Notes under the pieces: model-generated
The model's database searches: none
What the model saw: the letters and a program-made list of their open reading frames with translations, nothing else
What the model was told of the DNA's origin: nothing
Virus record (IMG/VR): IMGVR_UViG_3300045973_000169
Coordinates: 77,000 to 140,999 of that record
Direction: 5' to 3' (one strand)
Origin: a virus
DNA length: 64,000 bases
Program-made: the position numbers and the translations under genes
Shown: positions 12,117 through 17,737 of the stretch, one piece after another
How the letters are laid out: every line of letters begins with the position of its first letter
Position numbering within the stretch: the stretch's first letter is position 1

Positions 12117-12194
12117 CCTAATTGGTAGGGAAGCTGTTTGCTAAACAGTCGGGATGTAAAAGTTCTGCGGGTTCAAGTCCCGCTCCTTCCTCCA
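12107..12194 (+). tRNA. tRNA-Ser (GCT)
   Basis: Acceptor GGAAGGG/TCCTTCC (last pair G-T), anticodon loop TTGCTAA with anticodon GCT, long variable arm, T arm GCGGGTTCAAGTCCCGC, TCCA end. The first ten bases are also the last codons of the HNH endonuclease. It is the rebuilt partner of the stub at 11527. Confidence 0.88.
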
Positions 12195-12213
12195 GCCTTC
12201 TGCCAAAAGTTTT

Positions 12214-12292
12214 GGTCTGTTAGTTTAGTCTGGCCTAAAGCACCTGCCTGTCGAGCAGGTTATCATCGGTTCAAATCCGATACAGACCGCCA
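12214..12292 (+). tRNA. tRNA-Asp (GTC)
   Basis: Acceptor GGTCTGT/ACAGACC, anticodon arm CCTGC-CTGTCGA-GCAGG with anticodon GTC, G discriminator and CCA, as usual for tRNA-Asp. Confidence 0.9.
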
Positions 12293-12300
12293 TACATTTA

Positions 12301-12376
12301 GGGGAATTAGCTCATTTGGTAGAGCAGGGGCTTTGCAAGTCTCAGGTGATCAGTTCGACTCTGATATTCTCCACCA
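12301..12376 (+). tRNA. tRNA-Ala (TGC)
   Basis: Acceptor GGGGAAT/ATTCTCC, D arm GCTCATTTGGTAGAGC, anticodon arm GGGGC-TTTGCAA-GTCTC with anticodon TGC, ACCA. The acceptor lacks the usual G3-T70 identity pair of tRNA-Ala (G3 pairs with C here; a G-T pair lies at position 4), which is worth noting. Confidence 0.85.
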
Positions 12377-12382
12377 TAATAA

Positions 12383-12580
12383 AAGGGGTTAGTCCAGCGT
12401 GGTCAAAATTGCTTTAACATAAGGAGACATCCTAGTTCTAGTAAGATTTGATATTTTGAAATATGAGAATATTAGTAACCTTGGATCGTATGCCAATGAA
12501 GTGCTAAAAAGGTAATAAAGTAGACTTAAGACATTTACATTAAATTGTAATGAACATTGGTTAGAGTCCAGTACCCTTTG
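12383..12580 (+). pseudogene. tRNA split by about 120 bases, probably an insertion relic
   Basis: The 5' end AAGGGGT pairs with 3' ACCCTTT (12573-12579), and ATTGG-TTAGAGT-CCAGT before it resembles a T arm. Between them, after a D-arm-like stretch, lie about 120 AT-rich bases starting GCTTTAACATAAGGAG, which looks like a decayed GTTATTAACA plus ribosome site. No CCA or intact anticodon arm is visible. It may be a tRNA whose endonuclease insertion has been largely deleted; an unknown intron is the alternative. Confidence 0.35.
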
Positions 12581-12588
12581 TCGAATTT

Positions 12589-12663
12589 GTTTGTCTGGCC
12601 TGATTGGGAAGCACCTCCCTTACAAGGAGGCATATATAGGTTCGAATCCTATGACAAATACCA
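12589..12663 (+). tRNA. tRNA-Val (TAC)
   Basis: Acceptor GTTTGTC/GACAAAT, anticodon arm CCTCC-CTTACAA-GGAGG with anticodon TAC, T arm ATAGGTTCGAATCCTAT, ACCA. Confidence 0.88.
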
Positions 12664-12664
12664 T

Positions 12665-12740
12665 AGTCTCATAGCTCAATTGGTAGAGCACCGCCCTGAT
12701 AAGGCGGAGGTCGACGGTTCGAATCCATCTGAGGCTACCA
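12665..12740 (+). tRNA. tRNA-Ile (GAT)
   Basis: Acceptor AGTCTCA/TGAGGCT, D arm GCTCAATTGGTAGAGC, anticodon arm CCGCC-CTGATAA-GGCGG with anticodon GAT, ACCA. It starts one base after the previous tRNA ends plus a T. Confidence 0.9.
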
Positions 12741-12744
12741 TTAT

Positions 12745-12820
12745 TGCCTCTTAGCTCAGTTGGTAGAGCATCAGATTTTGATTCTGAGTGTCGTGTGTTC
12801 GAATCACACAGGGGCTTCCA
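12745..12820 (+). tRNA. tRNA-Gln (TTG)
   Basis: Acceptor TGCCTCT/AGGGGCT with an unpaired T-T at 1-72 (weak first pairs are normal in tRNA-Gln), anticodon arm TCAGA-TTTTGAT-TCTGA with anticodon TTG, T arm GTGTGTTCGAATCACAC, TCCA. Confidence 0.88.
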
Positions 12821-12825
12821 AAATG

Positions 12826-12900
12826 CCGGTGTAGCTCAGTCGTTAGAGCGCCTCCCTTGTAAGGAGGATGTCGCGGGTTAGATTCCTGTCTCCGGCTCCA
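12826..12900 (+). tRNA. tRNA-Thr (TGT)
   Basis: Acceptor GCCGGTG/CTCCGGC with one T-T mismatch, anticodon arm CCTCC-CTTGTAA-GGAGG with anticodon TGT. The T loop reads TTAGATT where TTCGA is usual. TCCA end. Confidence 0.85.
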
Positions 12901-12910
12901 AAATATGTGG

Positions 12911-12994
12911 TGACTTAACGCAACGTGGATAGCGGTTCGACTGTGACTCGAATGCCGAAAGGATTACCGAGTTCGAATCTCGGAGGTCACACCA
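12911..12994 (+). tRNA. tRNA with His anticodon (GTG) and long variable arm
   Basis: Acceptor GTGACTT/AGGTCAC, anticodon arm TTCGA-CTGTGAC-TCGAA with anticodon GTG, T arm CCGAGTTCGAATCTCGG, ACCA. A G lies at the -1 position, but the discriminator is A where bacterial tRNA-His has C. The variable region is 14 bases (with GCC-GAAA-GGA), giving a class II shape, which tRNA-His never normally has. Confidence 0.78.
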
Positions 12995-13012
12995 AATTAA
13001 AAAGGAAATAAA

Positions 13013-13150
13013 ATGAGAAATATTAAAATCTCACATATTGCAAGTAATCATGTTGACTTTACATGTTGGAATTGTTATACATCTTTTGACTTAGAAGTTG
13101 GAGATGAAGTTATATGTCCTAAATGTAAAAATGTTCCTAGGGGAAAATAA
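13013..13150 (+). CDS. Small zinc-ribbon protein, 45 residues
   Basis: ATG after AAAAAGGAAATAAA, the same leader as the gene at 11043. Two Cys pairs, TCWNCY and ICPKCK, about 20 residues apart make a zinc ribbon. Its end is followed directly by the next start. Function unknown. Confidence 0.6.
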   Translation: MRNIKISHIASNHVDFTCWNCYTSFDLEVGDEVICPKCKNVPRGK

Positions 13151-13151
13151 A

Positions 13152-13376
13152 ATGAATTATAGAATTGAACCAGTAGAATTTGTTAGACCTCGAAGTTGGG
13201 GGGATGTAGATCCTGTTACAAAAGAATTAACTGGTAGATATAAAGGGAAAACTCCTGGAGCATGTCAACCTGATGAATCTGTTATAACAGAAGAAAATGG
13301 ATTTACTGATATAGTTGTGCTAGGGCCTGGATTTAGTCCTGCAGAATATATTAGAAATAAAGAATTAAATAAGTAG
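13152..13376 (+). CDS. Hypothetical protein, 74 residues
   Basis: ATG at 13152 with GGGGAAAATAA upstream, chosen over a longer reading that would overlap the zinc-ribbon gene. Sequence MNYRIEPVEFVRPRSWGDVD, with charged and Gly/Pro-rich parts. No recognised family. Confidence 0.6.
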   Translation: MNYRIEPVEFVRPRSWGDVDPVTKELTGRYKGKTPGACQPDESVITEENGFTDIVVLGPGFSPAEYIRNKELNK

Positions 13377-13382
13377 TTTGTG

Positions 13383-13417
13383 GCTGGGTGGCGGAATGGT
13401 AGACGCAGCAGCCTATG
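13383..13417 (+). pseudogene. 5' half of a tRNA-Leu, cut in the anticodon loop
   Basis: GCTGGGTGGCGGAATGGTAG followed by ACGCAGCAGCCTATG is a textbook tRNA-Leu 5' half (acceptor, D arm, anticodon 5' strand). It breaks off at GTTATTAACA (13418) with no 3' half. A complete tRNA-Leu lies just beyond the inserted HNH gene (13900). Confidence 0.75.
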
Positions 13418-13455
13418 GTTATTAACATGTATCCCTAAATCAAGAGGTACATGTG
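13418..13455 (+). promoter_or_regulatory. GTTATTAACA motif plus RBS/start hairpin (copy 5)
   Basis: GTTATTAACA at 13418-13427. Perfect arms ACATGTA (13425-13431) and TACATGT (13448-13454) enclose AGAGG; the right arm overlaps the GTG start at 13453. An ATG at 13451 is followed directly by TGA, which fixes GTG as the start. Confidence 0.75.
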
Positions 13456-13896
13456 AGAATTGATATACTAGAAAGAAAAAATGAAATTTTAATATGGATT
13501 TCAGAAAATAAATCAAAAGAATTTATCGCTAGAAAACTTAATTGTAAAAATGAAACATTAACCTCATATCTTAAAAAAATGGGGATTGAATATTATGGGA
13601 ATAAATCTGGCAAAGGTATGGCAGATTTAAAGACTAGGAAAAGTGCATTAGAATATCTCAAAGGCACTTATATTAAATCCCATCTTCTTAAATTAAAATT
13701 AATAGAAGACAAAATAAAAGAACATAAATGCGAAAGATGCTTAATTTCTACATGGTTTGAACAATTGATTCCTTTAGAATTACATCATAAAGATGGAAAC
13801 CATTATAACAATGAATTAATAAATCTTGAATTATTATGCCCAAATTGCCATGCACAGTGTGATAATAATTCAGGGAAAGCAGTAAGAAAGAAATAA
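13453..13896 (+). CDS. HNH homing endonuclease in a tRNA-Leu gene (GTG start)
   Basis: 147 residues. An N-terminal helix-turn-helix (KEFIARKLNCKNETLTSYLKKM) is followed by an HNH core: CERCLISTWFEQLIPLELHH, KDGNHYNNELINLELLC and PNCHAQC. It lies between a tRNA-Leu 5' half and a complete tRNA-Leu that begins four bases after its stop. The right arm of the leader hairpin covers its start. Confidence 0.88.
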   Translation: MRIDILERKNEILIWISENKSKEFIARKLNCKNETLTSYLKKMGIEYYGNKSGKGMADLKTRKSALEYLKGTYIKSHLLKLKLIEDKIKEHKCERCLISTWFEQLIPLELHHKDGNHYNNELINLELLCPNCHAQCDNNSGKAVRKK

Positions 13897-13899
13897 TTT

Positions 13900-13985
13900 G
13901 CCGGAGTGGTGGAATGGCAGACACCCCAGACTTAGAATCTGGTGTCCGTAAGGGCGTACTGGTTCGAGTCCAGTCTTCGGTACCA
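13900..13985 (+). tRNA. tRNA-Leu (TAG)
   Basis: Acceptor GCCGGAG/CTTCGGT, anticodon arm CCAGA-CTTAGAA-TCTGG with anticodon TAG, long variable arm (TGTCCGTAAGGGCGT), T arm ACTGGTTCGAGTCCAGT, ACCA. It is the complete partner of the stub at 13383, but its acceptor differs from that stub. Confidence 0.9.
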
Positions 13986-14103
13986 AATAAATAAGAGAAG
14001 TTACAGCAAACATTATATAAACTTTGACTTTAACTCAAACATAAAATAAATACTTCTCTGTCTTTTTTAATGGATAATGTTTAGTTATCTAGTTTTTAAC
14101 TCT

Positions 14104-14161
14104 GTGGAGTGCTCGGTAATCCGTTGAATTCTCAACCGCTTAAATCGCACTCCTTCCACCA
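14104..14161 (+). other. tRNA-like stem-loop ending in CCA
   Basis: GGAGTGC (14106) pairs with GCACTCC (14147). Inside are small hairpins CGG-TAAT-CCG and GTTGA-ATTC-TCAAC. The 3' end reads TTCCACCA. It is too short (58 bases) and lacks a T arm for a standard tRNA. It may be a decayed tRNA or a tRNA-like RNA. Confidence 0.35.
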
Positions 14162-14179
14162 TAACAAGCCATGGTGGAA
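14154..14179 (+). repeat. Inverted repeat TTCCACCAT/ATGGTGGAA
   Basis: A perfect 9-bp inverted repeat with an 8-base loop. It follows the tRNA-like element and overlaps its CCA end, so it could be a processing hairpin. No T-run follows directly. Confidence 0.6.
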
Positions 14180-14186
14180 ATAAGAG

Positions 14187-14209
14187 ATAGGAGTAATCCT
14201 ATTTTTTTT
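14187..14209 (+). terminator. Intrinsic terminator inside tRNA cluster
   Basis: ATAGGA pairs with TCCTAT around loop GTAA and is followed by eight T. The stem is short and AT-rich, so it may be partial, letting some transcripts reach the last tRNA. Confidence 0.6.
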
Positions 14210-14225
14210 ATAATTTTTAAAATAT

Positions 14226-14312
14226 TCCTCAGTGGTGAAATTGGTAGCCACAGCACACTGTTAATGTGCCGACGAAAGTCAACTGCTCGTTCGAGTCGGG
14301 CCTGGGGAGCCA
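14226..14312 (+). tRNA. Class II tRNA with Asn anticodon (GTT) on a Leu-like body
   Basis: Acceptor TCCTCAG/CTGGGGA. The D region TGGTGAAATTGGTAGCCAC is characteristic of tRNA-Leu. Anticodon arm GCACA-CTGTTAA-TGTGC gives anticodon GTT (Asn). A long variable arm (CGACGAAAGTC stem-loop) follows, with G discriminator and CCA. True tRNA-Asn has a 5-base variable loop, so the anticodon and body do not match. Confidence 0.8.
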
Positions 14313-14323
14313 CATTGTTTCAA

Positions 14324-14344
14324 ATAATACTGTTTTGGTATTAT
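14324..14344 (+). terminator. Hairpin after last tRNA
   Basis: ATAATAC pairs with GTATTAT around TGTTTTG. AT-rich and without a following T-run, so it is more likely a processing or stabilising hairpin than a terminator. Confidence 0.35.
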
Positions 14345-14496
14345 ACATTAGACTAGCCTCCTCTTTTAGGAAAGGCTCGTCGGCTTACTGCCTTTGATCT
14401 GGACTGATCAAAGCGTGAATAATTTAGTGGGAGAACCTTTCTCCCCATTATATCTTTTAGAGTTATAGGGCCTTCCTATAGCTCTTTTTCTTTTTG
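14345..14496 (+). ncRNA. Candidate small RNA: hairpin series ending in a terminator
   Basis: After the last tRNA come several stem-loops: AGCCT (14355) with AGGCT (14374), TTTGATC with GATCAAA (14393-14412), GGGAGAA with TTCTCCC (14429-14445), and the terminator stem below. There is no open reading frame. The layout (stems plus terminator, no CDS) suits a stable phage RNA, but no known class is recognised. Confidence 0.35.
14459..14495 (+). terminator. Strong intrinsic terminator at end of tRNA cluster
   Basis: AGAG-T-TATAGG pairs with CCTATA-G-CTCT, loop GCCTT, followed by TTTTCTTTTT. It separates the tRNA cluster from the next coding block. Confidence 0.85.
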
Positions 14497-14601
14497 TAAT
14501 ATCCTCTTTTGTAGTCCCTCTTGTTTTAAAACCCACCTCTTAGTAGTACCCCTTTATTAACACAACCTCTCTTGCAGTACACTAAAAATTTAGTAGGTAA
14601 T

Positions 14602-14790
14602 ATGTATATAAAATTAATTTTAAATAAAGAAGATTTAACTGGAACTTGTAAAGACTATCCTATAGACCAAATAACCTGTTCAAGTTTCAAATCCAGAGTA
14701 TGCTTAAAGATATTAGAAGCTAACTATGTAGTATATCTCCCTGGAGATTTTGACGGAGATGAAGTTAAGATACTTAAGGATAGACCATGA
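14602..14790 (+). CDS. Hypothetical protein, 62 residues
   Basis: ATG at 14602 after GTAGGTAAT, preferred over an upstream in-frame start without a ribosome site. Upstream, TTTATTAACA (14552) is one base off the recurrent 10-mer, and ACTAAA/TTTAGT can pair before the ribosome site. Product MYIKLILNKEDLTGTCKDYP is small and probably beta-rich. Function unknown. Confidence 0.6.
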   Translation: MYIKLILNKEDLTGTCKDYPIDQITCSSFKSRVCLKILEANYVVYLPGDFDGDEVKILKDRP

Positions 14791-15089
14791 TAGCATATAA
14801 ATTGTTCCGTCAACTTAAAAACGGTGAGATAGCTCCATTATTTATAAATAAAAAACTTAGACTTTCTCAGAATGTATGGTATAATGCTGAATCTCATCGT
14901 ACTAAAGGATTTGCTTTTAGACCAGGATTCCATGTAACATCTAAACCAGTAGCTCCTCATCTATCTGAAAAGGATAGAGTATGGAAACAAGTAGAAATAG
15001 AAGATTATGTAGAAATTAAACGTCCAGATTCACAAGGTGGATTATGGATGCTTGCACAACGTATGAAAGTACTAGACTCCACAATCTAA
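14787..15089 (+). CDS. Hypothetical phage protein, 100 residues
   Basis: Overlaps the upstream stop (ATGA). Sequence features: YKLFRQLKNGEIAPLFINK, RTKGFAFRPGFHVTSKP, and a C-terminus GGLWMLAQRMKVLDSTI. The block 'fRpGfH...p.aphl' is seen in small conserved phage proteins of unknown role. The end of the gene is imitated by a short ORF beyond the inserted endonuclease (16035), so this gene's 3' end seems to have been duplicated at the insertion. Confidence 0.7.
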   Translation: MIAYKLFRQLKNGEIAPLFINKKLRLSQNVWYNAESHRTKGFAFRPGFHVTSKPVAPHLSEKDRVWKQVEIEDYVEIKRPDSQGGLWMLAQRMKVLDSTI

Positions 15090-15094
15090 CTATG

Positions 15095-15129
15095 GTTATT
15101 AACAGATAGAGCAATGGGGGCTCTGTCTT
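15095..15129 (+). promoter_or_regulatory. GTTATTAACA motif plus RBS hairpin (copy 6)
   Basis: GTTATTAACA at 15095-15104. AGATAGAGC (15104-15112) pairs with GCTCTGTCT (15120-15128), one G-T wobble, around a G-rich loop containing the ribosome site. The ATG follows at 15130. Confidence 0.7.
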
Positions 15130-15894
15130 ATGAATAAATTAACACAAGAACAATGGATTGATAAAGCTAATAAAATCCACAATTATAAATATGATTATTC
15201 TAAATTAAAATATACTCATAATAAAAATAAAGTTTCTATTACATGTAAAAAACATGGGATATTTCAACAGCTTGCTAGAAATCATATTTTAGGTTCTGGT
15301 TGTAAAGAATGTATGAAAGATTCTCTTTCTGATAAATTTGCATTATCAAAAGAAGAATTTATTAATAAATCAAATAAATTGCATAATAATAAATATGATT
15401 ATAGTAAAGTTAAATATAAAAATTATAATAGTATAATTTGTATCATTTGTCCTGAGCATGAAGAATTTTGGCAAGAAGCCAGTAATCATTTATGTGGCAA
15501 TGGTTGTCCAGCATGCAATGAATCTAAAGGTGAAGTGAAAATTAGATTATTTTTAAATAAATATAAATTTAATTATACTGTTCAAGAATGGTTTAAGAAT
15601 TCTAATATTCAATGTAAAAATCCACAAACAAATACTAAGATGCCTTTTGATTTCTATCTCCCAGACTGCAATACTTGTATTGAATATGATGGTGAACAAC
15701 ATTATAAACCACATTCTTTTGGAGCTGATAAATCAATTGAAACAAAAGAAAAAAATTTAAAAATAATGCAATATAGGGATAGTATTAAGACCTTATATTG
15801 TTTAGAAAATAAAATAAAATTAATTAGAATACCATATGTTATGTTTAATAATATAGATATTATTTTAATGAAAGAATTATTAAATGAGAAATAA
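15130..15894 (+). CDS. Vsr-like (PD-(D/E)XK) homing endonuclease with zinc repeats
   Basis: 254 residues. Two copies of a repeat, KANKIHNYKYDYSKLKY and KSNKLHNNKYDYSKVKY, each followed by a Cys-rich segment (CKKHGIF...GCKECMK; CPEHEEF...GCPACNE), make DNA-binding zinc modules. The C-terminus is a very-short-patch-repair-like nuclease: PFDFYLPDCNTCIEYDGEQH, then an L-R-I-P-like end. Free-standing endonucleases of this design are common in large phages. A near relative is on the other strand at 52452. Confidence 0.85.
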   Translation: MNKLTQEQWIDKANKIHNYKYDYSKLKYTHNKNKVSITCKKHGIFQQLARNHILGSGCKECMKDSLSDKFALSKEEFINKSNKLHNNKYDYSKVKYKNYNSIICIICPEHEEFWQEASNHLCGNGCPACNESKGEVKIRLFLNKYKFNYTVQEWFKNSNIQCKNPQTNTKMPFDFYLPDCNTCIEYDGEQHYKPHSFGADKSIETKEKNLKIMQYRDSIKTLYCLENKIKLIRIPYVMFNNIDIILMKELLNEK

Positions 15895-16045
15895 ATGTAC
15901 TAAAGAAATTCCAATGATAAAAGATGCTATGGGTCAATGGGAACATGAAGGGGCTAAATGTATTGGTTCTAACTTTGATGATACTAAAGAGTATTGGGAA
16001 TGTTCTGATTGTGGTACTAAATGGAATATATATTATGAAAATTAA
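15884..16045 (+). CDS. Small zinc-ribbon protein, 53 residues
   Basis: ATG overlaps the last codons of the endonuclease in another frame. Sequence MRNKCTKEIPMIKDAMGQWE, ending EYWECSDCGTKWNIYYEN, with the CxxC pair near the end typical of a zinc ribbon. Starting inside the endonuclease, it matches the behaviour of the rebuilt target genes elsewhere. The upstream stub, if any, would lie in the end of the gene at 14787; I see only weak similarity. Confidence 0.55.
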   Translation: MRNKCTKEIPMIKDAMGQWEHEGAKCIGSNFDDTKEYWECSDCGTKWNIYYEN

Positions 16046-16091
16046 AGCTTATGGACTATGGTACTTAGCTAATAGAATGAAGGTATTATAA
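16035..16091 (+). pseudogene. 18-codon fragment matching the 3' end of the gene at 14787
   Basis: Encodes MKIKAYGLWYLANRMKVL and stop, against GGLWMLAQRMKVL at the end of the 14787 product; 9 of 12 positions from the shared Gly-Leu-Trp on match. DNA similarity is also clear. It lies beyond the inserted Vsr-like endonuclease and zinc-ribbon gene, so it is probably what remains of the original 3' end. Confidence 0.6.
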
Positions 16092-16363
16092 TGGAAACTA
16101 TAATTGAGTTTGAACGTATTGGATATAAATGTAAAACAATTTCTTCAATCCAAACAATATATAAAACAAAAAAAGAATTTAGTGATAATTATACTATAGA
16201 AGAAGCTTTATCTGGAGAAGAGAAGGTTGGCTATCATTATAAATTTTATCTTGAAGATAATATTAAATATACATCGTCAATCGAAATTACATCATTAGAA
16301 AAAATTATATTTAAAGAAGATGCTAAGTATGAAATTAAAATACTTATTAAAGAGTTGGGATAA
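16091..16363 (+). CDS. Hypothetical protein, 90 residues
   Basis: Start overlaps the preceding fragment's stop (TAATG). Lys/Glu-rich, alternating beta segments. No recognised family or membrane segment. Confidence 0.65.
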   Translation: METIIEFERIGYKCKTISSIQTIYKTKKEFSDNYTIEEALSGEEKVGYHYKFYLEDNIKYTSSIEITSLEKIIFKEDAKYEIKILIKELG

Positions 16364-16366
16364 ATA

Positions 16367-16585
16367 ATGATAGTAGTTTATGAAGATACAATACTCGAGA
16401 AAATTAATAAAATAATTGTTGATAATAAGAGACCAATTTCATATATAGAATTAACTGATGTGGAATTTCTTCAATTTAGTGTTTTCTCTGGGCTTGGGAC
16501 TCCAAAAATTATTAAAGATAAAAATGGAGATAACCATATTGGTCTATTTTATAAAGGTACAATTATCCGAAAGGAAAGAGTCTAA
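16367..16585 (+). CDS. Hypothetical protein, 72 residues
   Basis: Starts three bases after the upstream stop; its stop overlaps the next start (TAATG). Mixed beta/helix, no recognisable motif. Coupled with its neighbours by overlap. Confidence 0.65.
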   Translation: MIVVYEDTILEKINKIIVDNKRPISYIELTDVEFLQFSVFSGLGTPKIIKDKNGDNHIGLFYKGTIIRKERV

Positions 16586-17046
16586 TGATTAATTACGATC
16601 AATGTAAGAAGGAAACTGAAGATCATATTAGGAATGTAACTTTTTGGATTAATAAGCTTAATAAGATTATTGAACAGAGAGGACCTAATCATGATAGGAG
16701 TAAATTATATTCTCCAGAGATAGATGGTTTTGCTGCTATTGATAGACATACATTAGATACTAAGTTTGGAACTGCTGAATATCAGGAGAACTTAGATAAA
16801 CTTAAACCAGTATTAGCTAATCACTACGCTAAAAATAGACATCATCCTGAACATTATCCTAATGGGATTAAAGGTATGAATCTAATAGATATAGTTGAAA
16901 TGCTATGTGATTGGAAAGCTTCTACTCAGAGATATAAAGAAGGAAATATTTTGACTAGTATTGATATTAATGTTAAGAGATTTGGTATCTCAGATGATTT
17001 AGCTCAGATACTTAGAAATACAGCAGAACTATTTGAATTAGTATGA
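16585..17046 (+). CDS. DUF5662-type phage protein, 153 residues
   Basis: Sequence features match a conserved phage family: NHDRSKLYSPEIDGF, then ANHYAKNRHHPEHYP, GMNLIDIVEMLCDWKA. The His/Asp-rich pattern (HDRSK...HxxxNRHHPEHY...D) suggests a metal-dependent HD-like hydrolase. Biochemical activity is not known. It precedes a nucleotide-hydrolase-like gene and may belong to nucleotide or signalling metabolism. Confidence 0.7.
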   Translation: MINYDQCKKETEDHIRNVTFWINKLNKIIEQRGPNHDRSKLYSPEIDGFAAIDRHTLDTKFGTAEYQENLDKLKPVLANHYAKNRHHPEHYPNGIKGMNLIDIVEMLCDWKASTQRYKEGNILTSIDINVKRFGISDDLAQILRNTAELFELV

Positions 17047-17053
17047 GGGATTA

Positions 17054-17404
17054 ATGAAAGAAAAGAAAATTGAAAAAGATCCACATGGCAAAGATGCTCA
17101 TGAGGTAGGTAGTAAATTAGATCATGGTAAAGTTAAAGTGAGATTATTGTTTAATGATTTTCCAAGAGCCCTTTTAGCAGTCTCTAGGATTGCTACTTTT
17201 GGAGCTAATAAGTATACTGAACATGGTTGGCTTGAGGTTCCTAATGGAATTGAGAGATATGATGATGCTAAGGATAGACATATTCTTTATGGAGCTATTG
17301 ATCCAGTTGACCCTGATAGTGGGGAACTACATGCTGCACATGAAGCCTGGAATGCTTTAGCCAAGCTTGAACTTATGCTAAGGGAGATGGAAAAGAATGG
17401 ATGA
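17054..17404 (+). CDS. dATP/dGTP diphosphohydrolase-like protein
   Basis: 116 residues. SKLDHGKVKVRLL, then FGANKYTEHGWLEVPNGIER, AKDRHI and DSGELHAAHEAWNALAKLE, is the pattern of the small MazG-related phage family linked to removal of dATP/dGTP (MazZ-type). In phages with 2-aminoadenine DNA such enzymes prepare the nucleotide pool; no PurZ-like gene is seen in this window, so here the role may be only pool control. The stop overlaps the next start. Confidence 0.7.
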   Translation: MKEKKIEKDPHGKDAHEVGSKLDHGKVKVRLLFNDFPRALLAVSRIATFGANKYTEHGWLEVPNGIERYDDAKDRHILYGAIDPVDPDSGELHAAHEAWNALAKLELMLREMEKNG

Positions 17405-17564
17405 TATTAGCGTCTATTGGGACCCACAACTAAGGAAATGGATAGCTGAATATGATGATGGAAAGTTTAATATTAAAGTTTCTAATGATGAGATTGAAAA
17501 AGCTCAGAAATCAATGACTAGATTAGTTAAAGCAGCTAAAGAAATAAATGGAGTTTTAAAATGA
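17397..17564 (+). CDS. Small hypothetical protein, 55 residues
   Basis: ATG at 17397 overlaps the end of the diphosphohydrolase-like gene by eight bases. Product MDDISVYWDPQLRKWIAEYD, then a Lys-rich amphipathic helix. The stop overlaps the next ATG. Unknown function. Confidence 0.6.
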   Translation: MDDISVYWDPQLRKWIAEYDDGKFNIKVSNDEIEKAQKSMTRLVKAAKEINGVLK

Positions 17565-17737
17565 ATATAACAACGTGTGCCCCACCTTCTTGCTCTTGCT
17601 TTGGTCTTGAGACTTATGATGATATTGATGGTAACAAGATGGTTGCTATTACAGATTCAACAGGTGGAGTAGTAATTGATACAGTAGAAGCTTTCCATAA
17701 ACTTGTTGGGCTTTATATGATTGAGTGTGTAAAATAA
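17561..17737 (+). CDS. Small hypothetical protein, 58 residues
   Basis: ATG overlaps the upstream stop (ATGA). A cysteine cluster near the N-terminus (CAPPSCSCFG) is followed by a beta-rich part. The stop overlaps the next start (TAATG). Unknown. Confidence 0.6.
   Translation: MNITTCAPPSCSCFGLETYDDIDGNKMVAITDSTGGVVIDTVEAFHKLVGLYMIECVK

Noticed and set aside
12138-12754. Open frames across the tRNA genes (e.g. 12138-12392, 12557-12754)
   Set aside because: They run through well-folded tRNA genes and have no ribosome site.
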